A DNA stretch of 64,000 bases from DASSUW01 sp963803335. GTDB lineage: Bacteria > Actinomycetota > Thermoleophilia > Solirubrobacterales > Solirubrobacteraceae. The notes beneath the pieces were generated by a model. It searched no databases, had not been told where the DNA came from, and worked only from the letters and a program-made list of their open reading frames with translations. The first letter of the stretch is position 1. Every line of letters begins with the position of its first letter. This document shows, piece by piece, positions 40,177 through 49,811 of the stretch. The stretch is from NCBI GenBank assembly GCA_963803335.1, contig CAWDME010000012.1, forward strand, positions 62,001 to 126,000, in the 5' to 3' direction. A program made the translations under genes and the position numbers.

Positions 40177-41544
40177 TTGGAGGCCATGTACGCCGCACCC
40201 GCTACGCCTCGTCGGCTGGAACCCACCAGCGTCACGACCGCGACCGCCGTCGCGCCTGAGGTGGACCGGAGCGCGCCGCCGCCGCGACGCGCAATGCCGG
40301 CGGGACGGCGCGAGACCGTGGTCGTGCGCGGGGCGCTGCTGGTGCTCGCGTTGGCGGTCCTGGATGACGCGTTCGTGCATCCCGAGCCGGGCACCACCGT
40401 CGGGGACCATCTCGCCAGCGGCCTGGTGCCGGCGGCGACGGCGCTGGCGATCGCGGTCCTGTACCCGCGCCTACGTGCGGGTCTGCGGGCGACGGTCCTG
40501 CTCGTGTGTGCGCCGGTGGCGATTGTCGCGGGCGTGGTCGACGGCCTCCGCCACGTGCTTGTGGATCGGCTGGCCGGCGACGACGTCACGGCGCTGCTGG
40601 CGCTGGTGGCGGGAGTCGTGCTCGGGGCCGTCGGCGTCGGCGTGCTGTGGCGCTCGCGGCGCCGCGACGACTCCCGACCGCGCCGGTACCTGCGGCGCTC
40701 GCTGATCACGGTCGGTGCGCTGGTCGGCGCGTATTTCGTGGTGCTCCCGATCGCGCTGGCTGTCGTGGTCAACCACAAGGCACGCTCGCCGGTGCCCGCC
40801 GCCGACCTCGGCCGCCCATATCAGCAGGTGACGCTCAGGACCAGCGACGGGCTGCGCTTGGCCGCTTGGTATGTGCCGTCGCGCAACCGTGCCGCGGTGA
40901 TCGTGTTCCCCGGCCGCAGGGGTCCCGTCCGCCACGCCCGCATGCTCGTCCGGCACGGCTACGGCGTGCTGCTGCTCGACCGCCGCGGCGAGGGCGCCAG
41001 CGACGGTGACTACAACGCCCGCGGCTGGGGCGGCGAGCCGGACCTCAAGGCCGCGCTCGCCTTCCTGCAACACCGCAGTGACGTTGACCCGCAGCGGATC
41101 GGCGGCCTGGGGTTGTCCGTCGGCGGTGAGTTGCTGTTGCAGACGGCCGCCCAGGATCGACGGCTGCGCGCGGTGGTGTCCGAGGGCGCGGGCCGCCAGT
41201 CATTGGCCGACCAGTTGCAGCTCCCCGACGTGCCGAAGATGATCCGTTGGCTGTCGCCGATGACGGCCGAGACAGCCGCTGGGATGGTGCTCGCCGACCA
41301 GGCGCCGCCGACCGGGCTGGTGCACGCAATGCCGCGCATCGCGCCGCGCCCCGTGCTGCTGATCCGCGGCGGCCGGGGAAACGCTGACGAGGAGCTCAAC
41401 CCGGTCTACCAGCGCGCGGGCGGCCGCACGGTGCAGGGCTGGGAAATCCCGCAGGCGGGCCACACAGGCGGGCTGTCGGCCGTCCCGCGGGCGTATGAGA
41501 CGCGCGTCGTCGGCTTCTTCGACCGCGCGCTGGACGTGCGCTGA
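40177..41544 (+). CDS. membrane-anchored alpha/beta hydrolase
   Basis: This 455-residue protein has four to five hydrophobic helices in the first 200 residues (for example LLVLALAVLDDAFV, VGALVGAYFVVLPIALAVVV). An alpha/beta-hydrolase domain follows (about 215-450). The nucleophile elbow is GLSVGGE, with the oxyanion region VIVFPGRRG. Acid and His candidates are Asp in GGRGNADEE and His in QAGHTGG. It resembles BAAT/DUF-type esterases or peptidases anchored at the membrane. The substrate is unknown. It lies upstream of a MacB-like ABC system, 149 bases away. Confidence 0.85.
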   Translation: MEAMYAAPATPRRLEPTSVTTATAVAPEVDRSAPPPRRAMPAGRRETVVVRGALLVLALAVLDDAFVHPEPGTTVGDHLASGLVPAATALAIAVLYPRLRAGLRATVLLVCAPVAIVAGVVDGLRHVLVDRLAGDDVTALLALVAGVVLGAVGVGVLWRSRRRDDSRPRRYLRRSLITVGALVGAYFVVLPIALAVVVNHKARSPVPAADLGRPYQQVTLRTSDGLRLAAWYVPSRNRAAVIVFPGRRGPVRHARMLVRHGYGVLLLDRRGEGASDGDYNARGWGGEPDLKAALAFLQHRSDVDPQRIGGLGLSVGGELLLQTAAQDRRLRAVVSEGAGRQSLADQLQLPDVPKMIRWLSPMTAETAAGMVLADQAPPTGLVHAMPRIAPRPVLLIRGGRGNADEELNPVYQRAGGRTVQGWEIPQAGHTGGLSAVPRAYETRVVGFFDRALDVR

Positions 41545-41693
41545 GCCGCAACGTGTCGCACATCGGACCGGTCGCCCGGAACTACGGATGCCCGTCGCGT
41601 ACTCGTGTCCGATGCAACTGACCGCGCACGGAGGGACTCTGCTCGGTGACGTGTGTGTTGATCGCTCCGCCCGGAGCGAGGGAGGTGGTCGCA

Positions 41694-42413
41694 GTGGCGA
41701 CGGTTCTCAGCCCGCAGCCGGTTCCGGTCGGAACCGGACCACCACTGATCGAGCTCGCCGGCGTGCACAAGGTCTACAAGACCGGCAAGCTGGAGTACCC
41801 CGCCCTGCGCGGCATCGACATGACGATCAACGACGGCGAGATGGTCGCCATCGTCGGGCCGTCGGGGAGCGGCAAGTCGACGATCATGAACATGATCACC
41901 GGTATCGACCGGCCGACCTCCGGCACGGTCGTCGTCGCCGGGGCCAAGATCCACGAGATGAGCGAGGAGGAGCTCGCCATCTGGCGCGGCCAGCACGTCG
42001 GCGTCGTGTTCCAGTTTTTCCAGCTGCTGCCGACGCTCACCGCGCTGGAGAACGCGATGCTGCCGCTGGACTTCGCGCGCACCGGTCATAAGGCCGATCG
42101 ACGCGATCGCGCGCTGCACAACCTCGCCTTGGTCGGGCTCGCCGACCGCGCCGACTACCTCCCGTCCGAGCTGTCGGGCGGCCAGCAGCAGCGCGTTGCA
42201 ATCGCCCGCGCGCTCGCGTCGTATCCCACGCTCGTCATCGGGGACGAGCCGACCGGCAACCTCGACACGCAGACGGCGGCCGAGATGTTCGAGCTGCTCG
42301 CCCGCGTGTGCGAGGAAGGCGCCACGGTGCTGTACGTGACGCACGACCGCGAGCTCGCGGCACGTGCGCACCGGATCGTGACGATCCGCGACGGCCTCGT
42401 GGTCGACTCGTGA
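41694..42413 (+). CDS. MacB/LolD-type ABC transporter ATPase
   Basis: This 239-residue ATPase has Walker A GPSGSGKST, Q-loop VVFQFFQLLPTL, signature LSGGQQQR, Walker B LVIGDEPTGNLD and switch His in YVTHDREL. It belongs to the LolD/MacB/FtsE family that works with FtsX-like permeases. I chose the GTG at 41694 because GGAGGT lies seven bases upstream; the longer frame begins earlier without such a site. It is ten bases before the permease gene, so the two form one transport complex, probably for export or membrane remodelling rather than uptake. Confidence 0.93.
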   Translation: MATVLSPQPVPVGTGPPLIELAGVHKVYKTGKLEYPALRGIDMTINDGEMVAIVGPSGSGKSTIMNMITGIDRPTSGTVVVAGAKIHEMSEEELAIWRGQHVGVVFQFFQLLPTLTALENAMLPLDFARTGHKADRRDRALHNLALVGLADRADYLPSELSGGQQQRVAIARALASYPTLVIGDEPTGNLDTQTAAEMFELLARVCEEGATVLYVTHDRELAARAHRIVTIRDGLVVDS

Positions 42414-42423
42414 GGACGATGTC

Positions 42424-44784
42424 ATGGCCTCCACTCTCGTTCGCAAGTCCGTCACGGACTTGACGCGCCGCAAGGCGCGCGCATTCTTCACCGTCCTGAC
42501 GCTGGCGCTGGCGGTGGCCAGCGTTGGGATCTTCGCCGTCCCTGGATTGATGCAGCAGGCCATGGACCGCGAGATCACCGCCAACAAGCTCGCCGACCTG
42601 ACGATCCAGACCAAGCCGCTCGTGCTGTCTGACGCGCAGCTCTCTCGGCTGGCGGCGCTGCCCAACGTGGAAGGCGTCGGAGCCAAGACTCTGTTCTCGA
42701 CGCACGTCTACGTCGGCGATCGGCGTCAGCGCGCGCTGATCATGGGCATCCCGGACTTCGCGCACCAGCAGGCCGATGTGGTCACCCCGATGTCCGGCGC
42801 GGTCCTCGCTCCCGGCGCGGTGCTGAGCGACAATCAGAACGCGTCCAAGGGCAAGTTCGACGGCGCCACCGTGCGCGTGGTCGCCGCCGGAGGACGCGTG
42901 CGACCGCTGCCGGTCAGCGGGAAAGCGCGCAACCTCTACGGCGGCGCGCTGGTTTCCGGCGAGGACACCGCGACGTTCTACGCGTCGCCGGCGACCGTGG
43001 CCGCGCTGAGCGGCACGCGCGGCTACACGTACTTCGGGCTGCGCCTGCGCGATTCCAGCCAAGCCGCCGCCGACCGCACCACCGCGGCGGTGCGCGCCGA
43101 ATTGCGCGACGTGAAGGGCTTCGCCGGGTTCTCCCAGTTACCGGCGGTGCGCAAGGCCGGCGATTACCCGGGCAAGGATGTCTTTGGGCAGATCGCCAGC
43201 GTGATGACGGCGGTCACGTTGCTGGCGCTGCTGTCCGCGCTCGTGCTGCTGTCGAACACGATGACGACGCTGATCGGCGAGCAGACGTCGGAGATCGCCG
43301 CGATGAAGGCGATCGGCGGGTCGCGCCGCCAGATCGCGCGCATCTATCGCCGCACGGCTCTGATGCTGGGCGCGCTCGGAGCGGCGCTGGGCGTGCTGCT
43401 CGGGATCGCGCTGGCCAACGTCATCGTCGCGTACTTCGGCACGGCGTTCTTCGGCATCGACGCGGGCGTGCACATCGACGGCGCCGTGCTACTGGCGAGC
43501 GTCATCGTCGGGATTGTCGGGCCGCCGCTCGCTGCGTGGCCGGCGATCCGCCGTGCGGCGCGGCTGCCGGTCCGCGAGGCCTTGCAGGCCACCGGGTCGG
43601 CGGTTGGCGCGCAAGGCCGCCTGGACGGGCTCTTGCGGCGCGTGTCGCTTCCGCGCAGTGCGCAGATCGGCCTGCGCAGCGTCGGGCGGCGCAAGCGGCG
43701 GACGCTCGCCACCGCGGTACAGGTCGGGTTCGCAGTCGCGACGCTGCTCGCCCTGCTGTCGCTGGGCACTTCCGTCGGCAACATCACGCGCGACTACTAC
43801 GACGACACCCACATCGACGTCTGGGCCGGCACCTACGATTCGCGGCCGTTCACCCCGGAGGCGCAGCGTGCGCTGCTGTCCACGCCCGGTGTCAACGCCG
43901 TCCAACCGGTGGTCCAGAACGGCGCGAAGGTCGCCGGCAAGGACGCCGGTCTGATGGGCATGGTCAACGAGCCATGGATGCGCCTGCGCGTCACCGGCGG
44001 CCGCTGGTACACCCCCGCAGAGGCCGCGCGCGGCACCAACGTCGCCGTCCTCGGCAGTGGCGTCGCCGCAACGACGGGCGCGAAGATCGGTGACACGATC
44101 ACCGCCCAGACCGCGGCCGGGCCGGCGCGTCTGCGCGTCATCGGCACGCTGTGGGAGCCCGGCGAGCCCGGGCAGCTGTACATGCCGATAAAGACGCTCC
44201 AGAAGGCGCTCCACGCGCCGGGCGAGGTCAACAGCTACTGGGTCCGCAGCACGTCAGCGGATCACGCCTTCGTCGATCGGCTGTCCACGCGGCTTGAGGA
44301 CACGCTCGGCGCGCACGGGACACCGATCACGACGCGCGCCTGGTACGACCAAAAGGCCGACAACGTGGCCGCAAATGCCAGCATCACCCGCTCGATCACC
44401 ATCCTCGGGCTGGTCATCGTGGCCATCAGCATGGTCGGCCTCGTCAACGCCATCACGATGGGCATCCTGGAACGCACGCGGGAGATCGGGATGCTGCGCT
44501 GCGTCGGCGCCCGGGCGCGCGATATCCGCCGCATCTTCGCCACCGAAGGCCTCGTGATCGCGGTCCTCGGCTGGCTGATCGGCGTAGGCGGCGGCTATGT
44601 GCTCGCGTACGGCATGATCAAGCTCACCGAGTCCACGACCAAGCTGGACCTCACGTTCACGTTCCCCACCGGCAACCTGGCAACGACCCTGGTGGGCACC
44701 GTGATCCTGGCCCTGCTGGTGCTGCTCGCGCCGCTGCGCCGTGCCGTGCGCTTCAAGCCCGGCGAAGCGCTGCGCTACGCCTGA
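42424..44784 (+). CDS. FtsX-like ABC permease
   Basis: This 786-residue permease has two FtsX domains: one helix near 18-37, three around 255-385, one near 430-450, and three at the end (about 655-780). Two large outside domains lie between. It pairs with the MacB/LolD-type ATPase just upstream. Such transporters act as mechanical pumps that move lipoproteins, peptides or drugs without a classical channel. No substrate can be deduced. A hairpin with terminator character follows the stop. Confidence 0.9.
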   Translation: MASTLVRKSVTDLTRRKARAFFTVLTLALAVASVGIFAVPGLMQQAMDREITANKLADLTIQTKPLVLSDAQLSRLAALPNVEGVGAKTLFSTHVYVGDRRQRALIMGIPDFAHQQADVVTPMSGAVLAPGAVLSDNQNASKGKFDGATVRVVAAGGRVRPLPVSGKARNLYGGALVSGEDTATFYASPATVAALSGTRGYTYFGLRLRDSSQAAADRTTAAVRAELRDVKGFAGFSQLPAVRKAGDYPGKDVFGQIASVMTAVTLLALLSALVLLSNTMTTLIGEQTSEIAAMKAIGGSRRQIARIYRRTALMLGALGAALGVLLGIALANVIVAYFGTAFFGIDAGVHIDGAVLLASVIVGIVGPPLAAWPAIRRAARLPVREALQATGSAVGAQGRLDGLLRRVSLPRSAQIGLRSVGRRKRRTLATAVQVGFAVATLLALLSLGTSVGNITRDYYDDTHIDVWAGTYDSRPFTPEAQRALLSTPGVNAVQPVVQNGAKVAGKDAGLMGMVNEPWMRLRVTGGRWYTPAEAARGTNVAVLGSGVAATTGAKIGDTITAQTAAGPARLRVIGTLWEPGEPGQLYMPIKTLQKALHAPGEVNSYWVRSTSADHAFVDRLSTRLEDTLGAHGTPITTRAWYDQKADNVAANASITRSITILGLVIVAISMVGLVNAITMGILERTREIGMLRCVGARARDIRRIFATEGLVIAVLGWLIGVGGGYVLAYGMIKLTESTTKLDLTFTFPTGNLATTLVGTVILALLVLLAPLRRAVRFKPGEALRYA

Positions 44785-44793
44785 ACACCGCCC

Positions 44794-44828
44794 AACGCGC
44801 CGGCGACCCTGAGGGCCGCCGGCGTGTT
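44794..44828 (+). terminator. hairpin after the ABC permease gene
   Basis: AACGCGCCGGCG pairs with CGCCGGCGTGTT across an 11-base loop: twelve pairs including one G-U. It lies ten bases after the permease stop. The following bases are not T-rich, so it may be a terminator of the GC-rich type without a U-tract. Confidence 0.55.
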
Positions 44829-44866
44829 GTGCCGATCTTCGGGCGCGAGCTACCGTCAACGTCCCC

Positions 44867-45790
44867 GTGACGTCCGACGTGTTCCCTTCGCTGGTTCCGC
44901 GGCGTCTGTTCCGCCTGCTCTGGCTCTCGATCGCGGCAGCGGTTGCGACGATCAGCCTCAAGACGGTCGCGTGGCTGCTGACGGGCTCGGTCGGGCTCCT
45001 TTCGGACGCTGCCGAGTCGGTGGTGAACCTCGTCGCGGCGGTGGTCGCGCTCGCAGCCTTGCGTTGGGCGACGAAGCCGGCTGATGAGCAGCACGCCTAT
45101 GGGCACGCGAAGGCCGAGTACCTGTCGGCGGGCTTCGAGGGCGCACTGATCCTGGTCGCGGCGATCACGATCGCGGCGAGCGCGGCGGATCGCCTGCTCG
45201 ATCCGCAGCCGCTGTCGGACGTGGGCATCGGCTTGGCGGTTGCCGGTTGTGCTTCGCTCATCAATCTCGCGGTGGGGCTGCTGCTGCTTCGCGCGGGGCG
45301 TGAGCACCGGTCGATCACGCTGGAAGCGGATGGCAAGCATCTGCTCACCGACGTGTGGACGTCGGTCGGCGTCGTCGTCGGGGTGGCGCTTGTGGCGATC
45401 ACGGGGTGGGAACGCCTCGATCCGATCGTCGCGCTCGCCGTGGCCGCGAACATCCTCCTGACCGGAGCGAGGTTGCTGCGCAGCTCAGCGGGCGGGTTGA
45501 TGGATCAGGCGCTCGAGGACGCTGCGCAGGACGACATCGAGCACGCGCTGGCGCCATTCCGGCCTCGCGGGGCCCGGTTTCACGCGATCAGAACACGACG
45601 CGCCGGGCGACGGGCGTTCATCTCGATGCACGTTCTCGTGCCAGGCGACTGGACGGTCCAGCACGGACACGACCTCGCAGAAGAGGTCGAGGCAGCCCTT
45701 CGTGACCGCTTGCCGCACGCGACGGTGTTCACGCACGTCGAGCCCGTCGAGGACCCGCGGTCGTTCGAGGACACAGGACTCGACAGGTAG
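44867..45790 (+). CDS. cation diffusion facilitator (CDF) metal transporter
   Basis: This 307-residue membrane protein has six hydrophobic helices in the first 215 residues and a carboxyl cytoplasmic metal-sensing domain. Metal-site motifs are LLSDAAESVVN in the second helix and HLLTDVWTSVG (HxxxD) in the fifth. HAYGHAKAEY in the loop is typical of the family. It exports Zn, Fe, Co or Mn in exchange for protons; the exact metal cannot be called, although the HxxxD site is usual for Zn/Fe. It starts with GTG and is convergent with an MMPL gene, with 12 bases between stops. Confidence 0.92.
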   Translation: MTSDVFPSLVPRRLFRLLWLSIAAAVATISLKTVAWLLTGSVGLLSDAAESVVNLVAAVVALAALRWATKPADEQHAYGHAKAEYLSAGFEGALILVAAITIAASAADRLLDPQPLSDVGIGLAVAGCASLINLAVGLLLLRAGREHRSITLEADGKHLLTDVWTSVGVVVGVALVAITGWERLDPIVALAVAANILLTGARLLRSSAGGLMDQALEDAAQDDIEHALAPFRPRGARFHAIRTRRAGRRAFISMHVLVPGDWTVQHGHDLAEEVEAALRDRLPHATVFTHVEPVEDPRSFEDTGLDR

Positions 45791-45802
45791 GCGGCGGCGC
45801 GA

Positions 45803-47950
45803 TCAGCGCTCGACGCCCTCCACGGCCAGCCGCGGCAGCGCGCGGTCGAGCACGCGCGGCAGCCACCAGTTGCGCTTGCCGATCAGGTGCATCACGGCCG
45901 GGACCAACACCGTGCGCAGGACGAACGCGTCGAGGAAGACGGCGCTCGCGAGGCCGATCCCGAACTCGGCGATGACGCGCTGGCCGGCGAGCAGGAACGA
46001 GCCGAAGACGAGGATCATGATCGTCGCCGCCGCGGTGATCACGCGGCCGGTCGCGGCCTGGCCGGTCCGCACCGAGTGGCCGTTGTCCTCGGTATTGACC
46101 CATTCCTCGTGCATGCGGCTGACGAGGAACACCTGGTAGTCCATCGAGAGGCCGAACAGGATCGCGAGCATCATCACCGGCAGGAACGCCTCGATCGGCC
46201 CCGTGCCCACGCCGAGCGGCCCGGCCAGGAACCCGTGCTGGAACACGGCGGTGACGACGCCGAACGCGGCGCCGGCCGCGAGCAGGTTCATCACCGCCGC
46301 GGTCAGCGGGATCAGCACGCTGCGGAAGGCGATCATCAGCAGCAGGCAGCCGAGCAGCACGATCACGGCGATGAACTGCGGCAGCTTGTCGGTCAGCACC
46401 CCGGCGAAGTCGTCGAAGATCGCGGTGATGCCGCCGACGTAGACCTGGAGCCCGCCGGCCGCGCTGGGCACCACGTCGTCACGCAGGGTGTCGATCAGGT
46501 CACTCGTCGCCGCGTCCTGCGGCGCCGTCGACGGTCGTGCTTCGATCAGCGCGATCTTGCCGTTCGGGCTCGGCACCGGCGGGCTCACCGCGGCCAGACC
46601 ATCGGTCTTGCTCAGGGCGTCGGCGAGCGCCTGGACCTTGGGCAGATCGGCCTTGCCGTTCGGCGTCCGGGCCACGATCTGGAGCGTGCCGTTGAAGCCT
46701 GCGCCGAAGCCCTTGGCCAGCAGGTCGTAGGCCTTGCGCGTGGTCGTGGACGCTGGGTCCTGGCCGGCGTCGGACGAGCCGAGCCGCAGCGACAGCGCGG
46801 GGATCGCGAGCGCGAGCATGACGACCAGCGCGGCGGCCGCAAGCGGCAGGCGGTGGTTCTGCACGAACCGCGCCCAGCGCGGCCAGAAGCCCTCCAGCTT
46901 CGGGTCGCTCGGACCCTCGTCGGCGAGCCGGCGGCGCTCCTTGCGCGACAGCACACGCATCCCGATGATCCCGAGCAGCGCCGGGATCAACGTGACCGCG
47001 GCGGTCATCGTGACGAGCACGACGATCGCCGACGCGACGGCGACGCCGTTGAGGAAGCTGATGCCGAGCACGAACAGGCCGAGGAGCGCCACGATGACCG
47101 TCGCGCCCGCGAACAGCACCGCCCGGCCGGACGTGTTGAGGGCACGGATGCACGCGGCCTCCGGGTCGCGGCCCGCCTTGATCGCGTTGCGATGGCGGGT
47201 GACCACGAAGAGCGAATAGTCGATGCCAACGCCGAGGCCGATCAGCGTGGCCAGCGTGGGAGCGAACGTCGCGATGTCGATGGCGTGCGCGAGCAATCCG
47301 GTGAGGCTGAGCCCGCAGCCGAGCGCGAGCACCGCCGTGAGCAGCGGCAGCAGCGTCGCCCACAGCGAACCGAAGGCGATCGCGAGCACGACGGCGGCGG
47401 CGATGAAGCCGATGAACTCGCTGGGACCGCCGCCAGGGTCCTGACTCGCCTGCTCGATCCCGTTGCCGGCCAGCTCGACCTGCAGGCCGTCGCCGCGGGC
47501 CGCCTCGGCGGTGTCGATCAGCTTGTCGTAGGCCGACTTCGGGACGTCGGCGATCGGCTGCTCGCCGTCCATGTGCACGTTGGCGAAGGCGACCGTCCCG
47601 TCCTTGGCGATCTGCCGCGCGGCGGCGCCCTCGGCGAACGGGCTGTCGACGCGCTCGATGTGCGGTCCCTTGGCGATCGCGGCGAGCGTGCGCTCGATCC
47701 GCGCCTTGGTCGCGGGATCGTTGACGTTGTCGGCCGCGAAGACGACCTGGTTGGTGTCCGTCGACTCGGTCTTGAAGTTGTCGGTCAGCAGGTTAAGCGC
47801 CGTCGTCGACTCCGTGCCTGGCAGCGAGAACGAGTCCGTGTACCCGGAGCCCGCGCCGGCACTGAGCCCGCCGAGCGCGAACAGGGCGGCGACCCACACC
47901 CCGAGGACGACGAACTTGTGGCGGAAGCACCAGTGCGCGAAAGCTCTCAT
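45803..47950 (-). CDS. MMPL-family RND transporter
   Basis: This 715-residue protein has the standard MMPL layout: one helix near 12-32, an outside domain (about 40-175), five helices (about 177-335), a second helix near 375-395 with its outside domain, and five more helices (about 525-690). The motif GLGVGIDYSLFVVTRH and the matching LFGLSMDYQVFLVSRMH carry the Asp-Tyr pairs used for proton coupling. Such pumps move lipids or drugs. I used the ATG at 47950 rather than the TTG three codons upstream. It is divergent from the homocysteine methyltransferase gene. Confidence 0.92.
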   Translation of the reverse strand: MRAFAHWCFRHKFVVLGVWVAALFALGGLSAGAGSGYTDSFSLPGTESTTALNLLTDNFKTESTDTNQVVFAADNVNDPATKARIERTLAAIAKGPHIERVDSPFAEGAAARQIAKDGTVAFANVHMDGEQPIADVPKSAYDKLIDTAEAARGDGLQVELAGNGIEQASQDPGGGPSEFIGFIAAAVVLAIAFGSLWATLLPLLTAVLALGCGLSLTGLLAHAIDIATFAPTLATLIGLGVGIDYSLFVVTRHRNAIKAGRDPEAACIRALNTSGRAVLFAGATVIVALLGLFVLGISFLNGVAVASAIVVLVTMTAAVTLIPALLGIIGMRVLSRKERRRLADEGPSDPKLEGFWPRWARFVQNHRLPLAAAALVVMLALAIPALSLRLGSSDAGQDPASTTTRKAYDLLAKGFGAGFNGTLQIVARTPNGKADLPKVQALADALSKTDGLAAVSPPVPSPNGKIALIEARPSTAPQDAATSDLIDTLRDDVVPSAAGGLQVYVGGITAIFDDFAGVLTDKLPQFIAVIVLLGCLLLMIAFRSVLIPLTAAVMNLLAAGAAFGVVTAVFQHGFLAGPLGVGTGPIEAFLPVMMLAILFGLSMDYQVFLVSRMHEEWVNTEDNGHSVRTGQAATGRVITAAATIMILVFGSFLLAGQRVIAEFGIGLASAVFLDAFVLRTVLVPAVMHLIGKRNWWLPRVLDRALPRLAVEGVER

Positions 47951-47968
47951 CGCCACCAAACGCTAGCC

Positions 47969-48700
47969 ATGTCATGGGAAGATGGCGTCGGGGTGGGGTT
48001 GACCGACGGCGGCATCGAGACCTACCTCCTGTTCCGCGACGGATTCGACCTGCCGTGCTTCGCCGCCTTCCCGCTGCTCGACGACGAGGACGGCCGGGCG
48101 GCGCTACGGCGCTACTTCGCTCGGTTCCTCGAGCTCGCCGAGCGGCGCGGGCTGCCGTTCGTGCTCGACACCGTGACCTGGCGCGCCAATCCGGACTGGA
48201 CCGCCCGGCTCGGGTACGACACGGCGGCGGCGAACGGCGCCGCGGTCGCCTTCGCCCGTGAGCTCGCCGACGGGCGCGGCGCCGTGACGATCAACGGCGT
48301 CGTGGGACCGCGCGGGGACGGCTACGTGGTCAGCGAGCGGATGACCGCCGCCACGGCCGCGGACTACCACGGCCCGCAGATCGGCGTGCTGCGCGCCGCC
48401 GGCGTCGCCGAGTTCTTCCTGGTCAACTGCGCCCACCCCACGCACATCGCGGCGGGGCTCGACGGCGCGCCACAGCTCGAGCGGATCGGCGGCCTGCGGG
48501 TGAACGGCTCAGCGCTCAGCCACGCCGAGCTCGACGAGGCCGAGACGCTCGCCGACAGCGACCCGGTCGCGCTCGCGCGCGACCACGCCGCCCTCCGTGA
48601 CGCGTTGCCTGCAGTCCGGCTGCTCGGCGGCTGCTGCGGCACCGATCATCGCCACGTGGCCGAGATCGTCGCGGCCTGGGAGGATCGCGCCAACCAGTAG
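47969..48700 (+). CDS. homocysteine S-methyltransferase family protein
   Basis: This 243-residue (beta/alpha)8 barrel has the zinc-binding cysteines Cys154 (VNCAHP) and Cys222-Cys223 (LGGCCGTDHRH). The family transfers a methyl group from S-methylmethionine or SAM to homocysteine. The protein is shorter than the usual 300 residues; the barrel begins at LTDGGIETYLLFRDG. Because some short family members act on other thiols or selenium compounds, the exact substrate is open. The ATG at 47969 lies just after the divergent MMPL gene. Confidence 0.85.
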   Translation: MSWEDGVGVGLTDGGIETYLLFRDGFDLPCFAAFPLLDDEDGRAALRRYFARFLELAERRGLPFVLDTVTWRANPDWTARLGYDTAAANGAAVAFARELADGRGAVTINGVVGPRGDGYVVSERMTAATAADYHGPQIGVLRAAGVAEFFLVNCAHPTHIAAGLDGAPQLERIGGLRVNGSALSHAELDEAETLADSDPVALARDHAALRDALPAVRLLGGCCGTDHRHVAEIVAAWEDRANQ

Positions 48701-48716
48701 ACCGAAAGGGGCGACG

Positions 48717-49349
48717 ATGAACGAGTCGTATCCGGTCCAGTTCGCGGTCGAATATCCCGACCGCAATCTCAACCGCCTGACGTCGGCGTTGCGGATCTTC
48801 ACCGTGATCCCGATCGCCATCCTGCTCGCGACGATCACGGGCTACCACAGCGAGTGGACCAACGCCGACGCCCAGACGACCACGGTCGTCGTCGGCGGCG
48901 CGGGCATCCTGGTCCTGCCGCCGCTGCTGATGATCCTGTTCCGGGAGAAGTACCCGCGCTGGTGGTTCGACTGGAACCTCGAGCTGCTGCGCTTCAGCAA
49001 CCGCGTCGGGGTCTACGTCGCGCTGATGGAGGATCGCTACCCGTCAACCGACGAGCAGCAGGCGGTGCGGCTCGAGTTCCCGTACCCGGACGCGGCGAAC
49101 GACCTCAATCGCTGGCTGCCGCTGGTCAAGTGGTTCCTCGCGATCCCGCACTTCATCGTGCTCGCCTTCCTGTACCTGGGGGCGATCATCGCGGTGATCC
49201 TCGCGTGGTTCGCGATCCTCTTCACGGGCCGCTACCCGCGCGGGCTGTTCAACTACGTCGAGGGCGTCATCCGCTGGCACAACCGCGTGATCGCGTACGC
49301 CGCCATCATGGTCACCGACCAGTACCCGCCGTTCCGGCTCGGCGCATGA
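48717..49349 (+). CDS. DUF4389 membrane protein
   Basis: This 210-residue membrane protein of the DUF4389 family has helices at about 24-44 (IFTVIPIAILLATITGY), 56-76 and 140-170 (FIVLAFLYLGAIIAVILAWF). Its conserved loops contain ELLRFSNRVGVYVALMEDRY and FNYVEGVIRWHNRVIAYA, where RW/RFSNRV-type repeats mark the family. Its function is unknown. The ATG at 48717 has GAAAGGGG upstream. It follows the methyltransferase gene by 16 bases and is convergent with an acetyltransferase gene with no gap. Confidence 0.85.
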   Translation: MNESYPVQFAVEYPDRNLNRLTSALRIFTVIPIAILLATITGYHSEWTNADAQTTTVVVGGAGILVLPPLLMILFREKYPRWWFDWNLELLRFSNRVGVYVALMEDRYPSTDEQQAVRLEFPYPDAANDLNRWLPLVKWFLAIPHFIVLAFLYLGAIIAVILAWFAILFTGRYPRGLFNYVEGVIRWHNRVIAYAAIMVTDQYPPFRLGA

Positions 49350-49793
49350 TCAGCCGGTCCCCGGGCGCACCAGCAGGCGGTGGTCGCCGGCGGGCACGAT
49401 AAAGCCGGCGCGCTCGTACAGCGCGAGCGCGTCGTCGCTCGGCGACAGCACGAGCCGCGCGTAATCGCGCTCGTCGGCGGTCGCGATGACGGCGTCGAGC
49501 AGCGCCGACGCGATCCCGCGCTTCCGGTACTCCGCGCGCACGAACATGTTGCTCACGTACCCCCACCGCGAGTGCGGACGCCCGGGCCGCGGCATCCGCC
49601 GGTACTCGAACAGCGACGCCATCCCCACCGGCTCGCCGTCGAGCCACGCCATCCACGTGGTCCGCCGCTCGCCCTCTGTCGCGAGCCACTCGGCCATGCG
49701 CGCGTCGAACCCCGGGTCCTCCCCCTCGCTCCACAGCGCCCGCAACCGTGCCAGCGCGCCGGCATCGCCCGCCTCTGCCACACGAACACGCAT
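49350..49793 (-). CDS. GNAT acetyltransferase
   Basis: This 147-residue GNAT enzyme has YVSNMFVRAEYRKRGIASAL as its acetyl-CoA binding core (R-x-x-G-I/A loop) and a carboxyl end ALYERAGFIVP typical of the fold. The amino end begins MRVRVAEAGDAGALARLRAL. The acceptor is unknown. It ends directly at the stop of DUF4389 on the other strand and precedes the DUF3089 gene in order on the same strand. Confidence 0.88.
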   Translation of the reverse strand: MRVRVAEAGDAGALARLRALWSEGEDPGFDARMAEWLATEGERRTTWMAWLDGEPVGMASLFEYRRMPRPGRPHSRWGYVSNMFVRAEYRKRGIASALLDAVIATADERDYARLVLSPSDDALALYERAGFIVPAGDHRLLVRPGTG

Positions 49794-49811
49794 CTGTGGT
49801 GCGTACCCGGG

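Noticed and set aside
45887..47968. Very long forward open frame opposite the MMPL gene
   Set aside because: It is a low-complexity Arg/His/Asp-rich shadow of the MMPL gene on the other strand. Only its last part, from the ATG at 47969, is a real gene.
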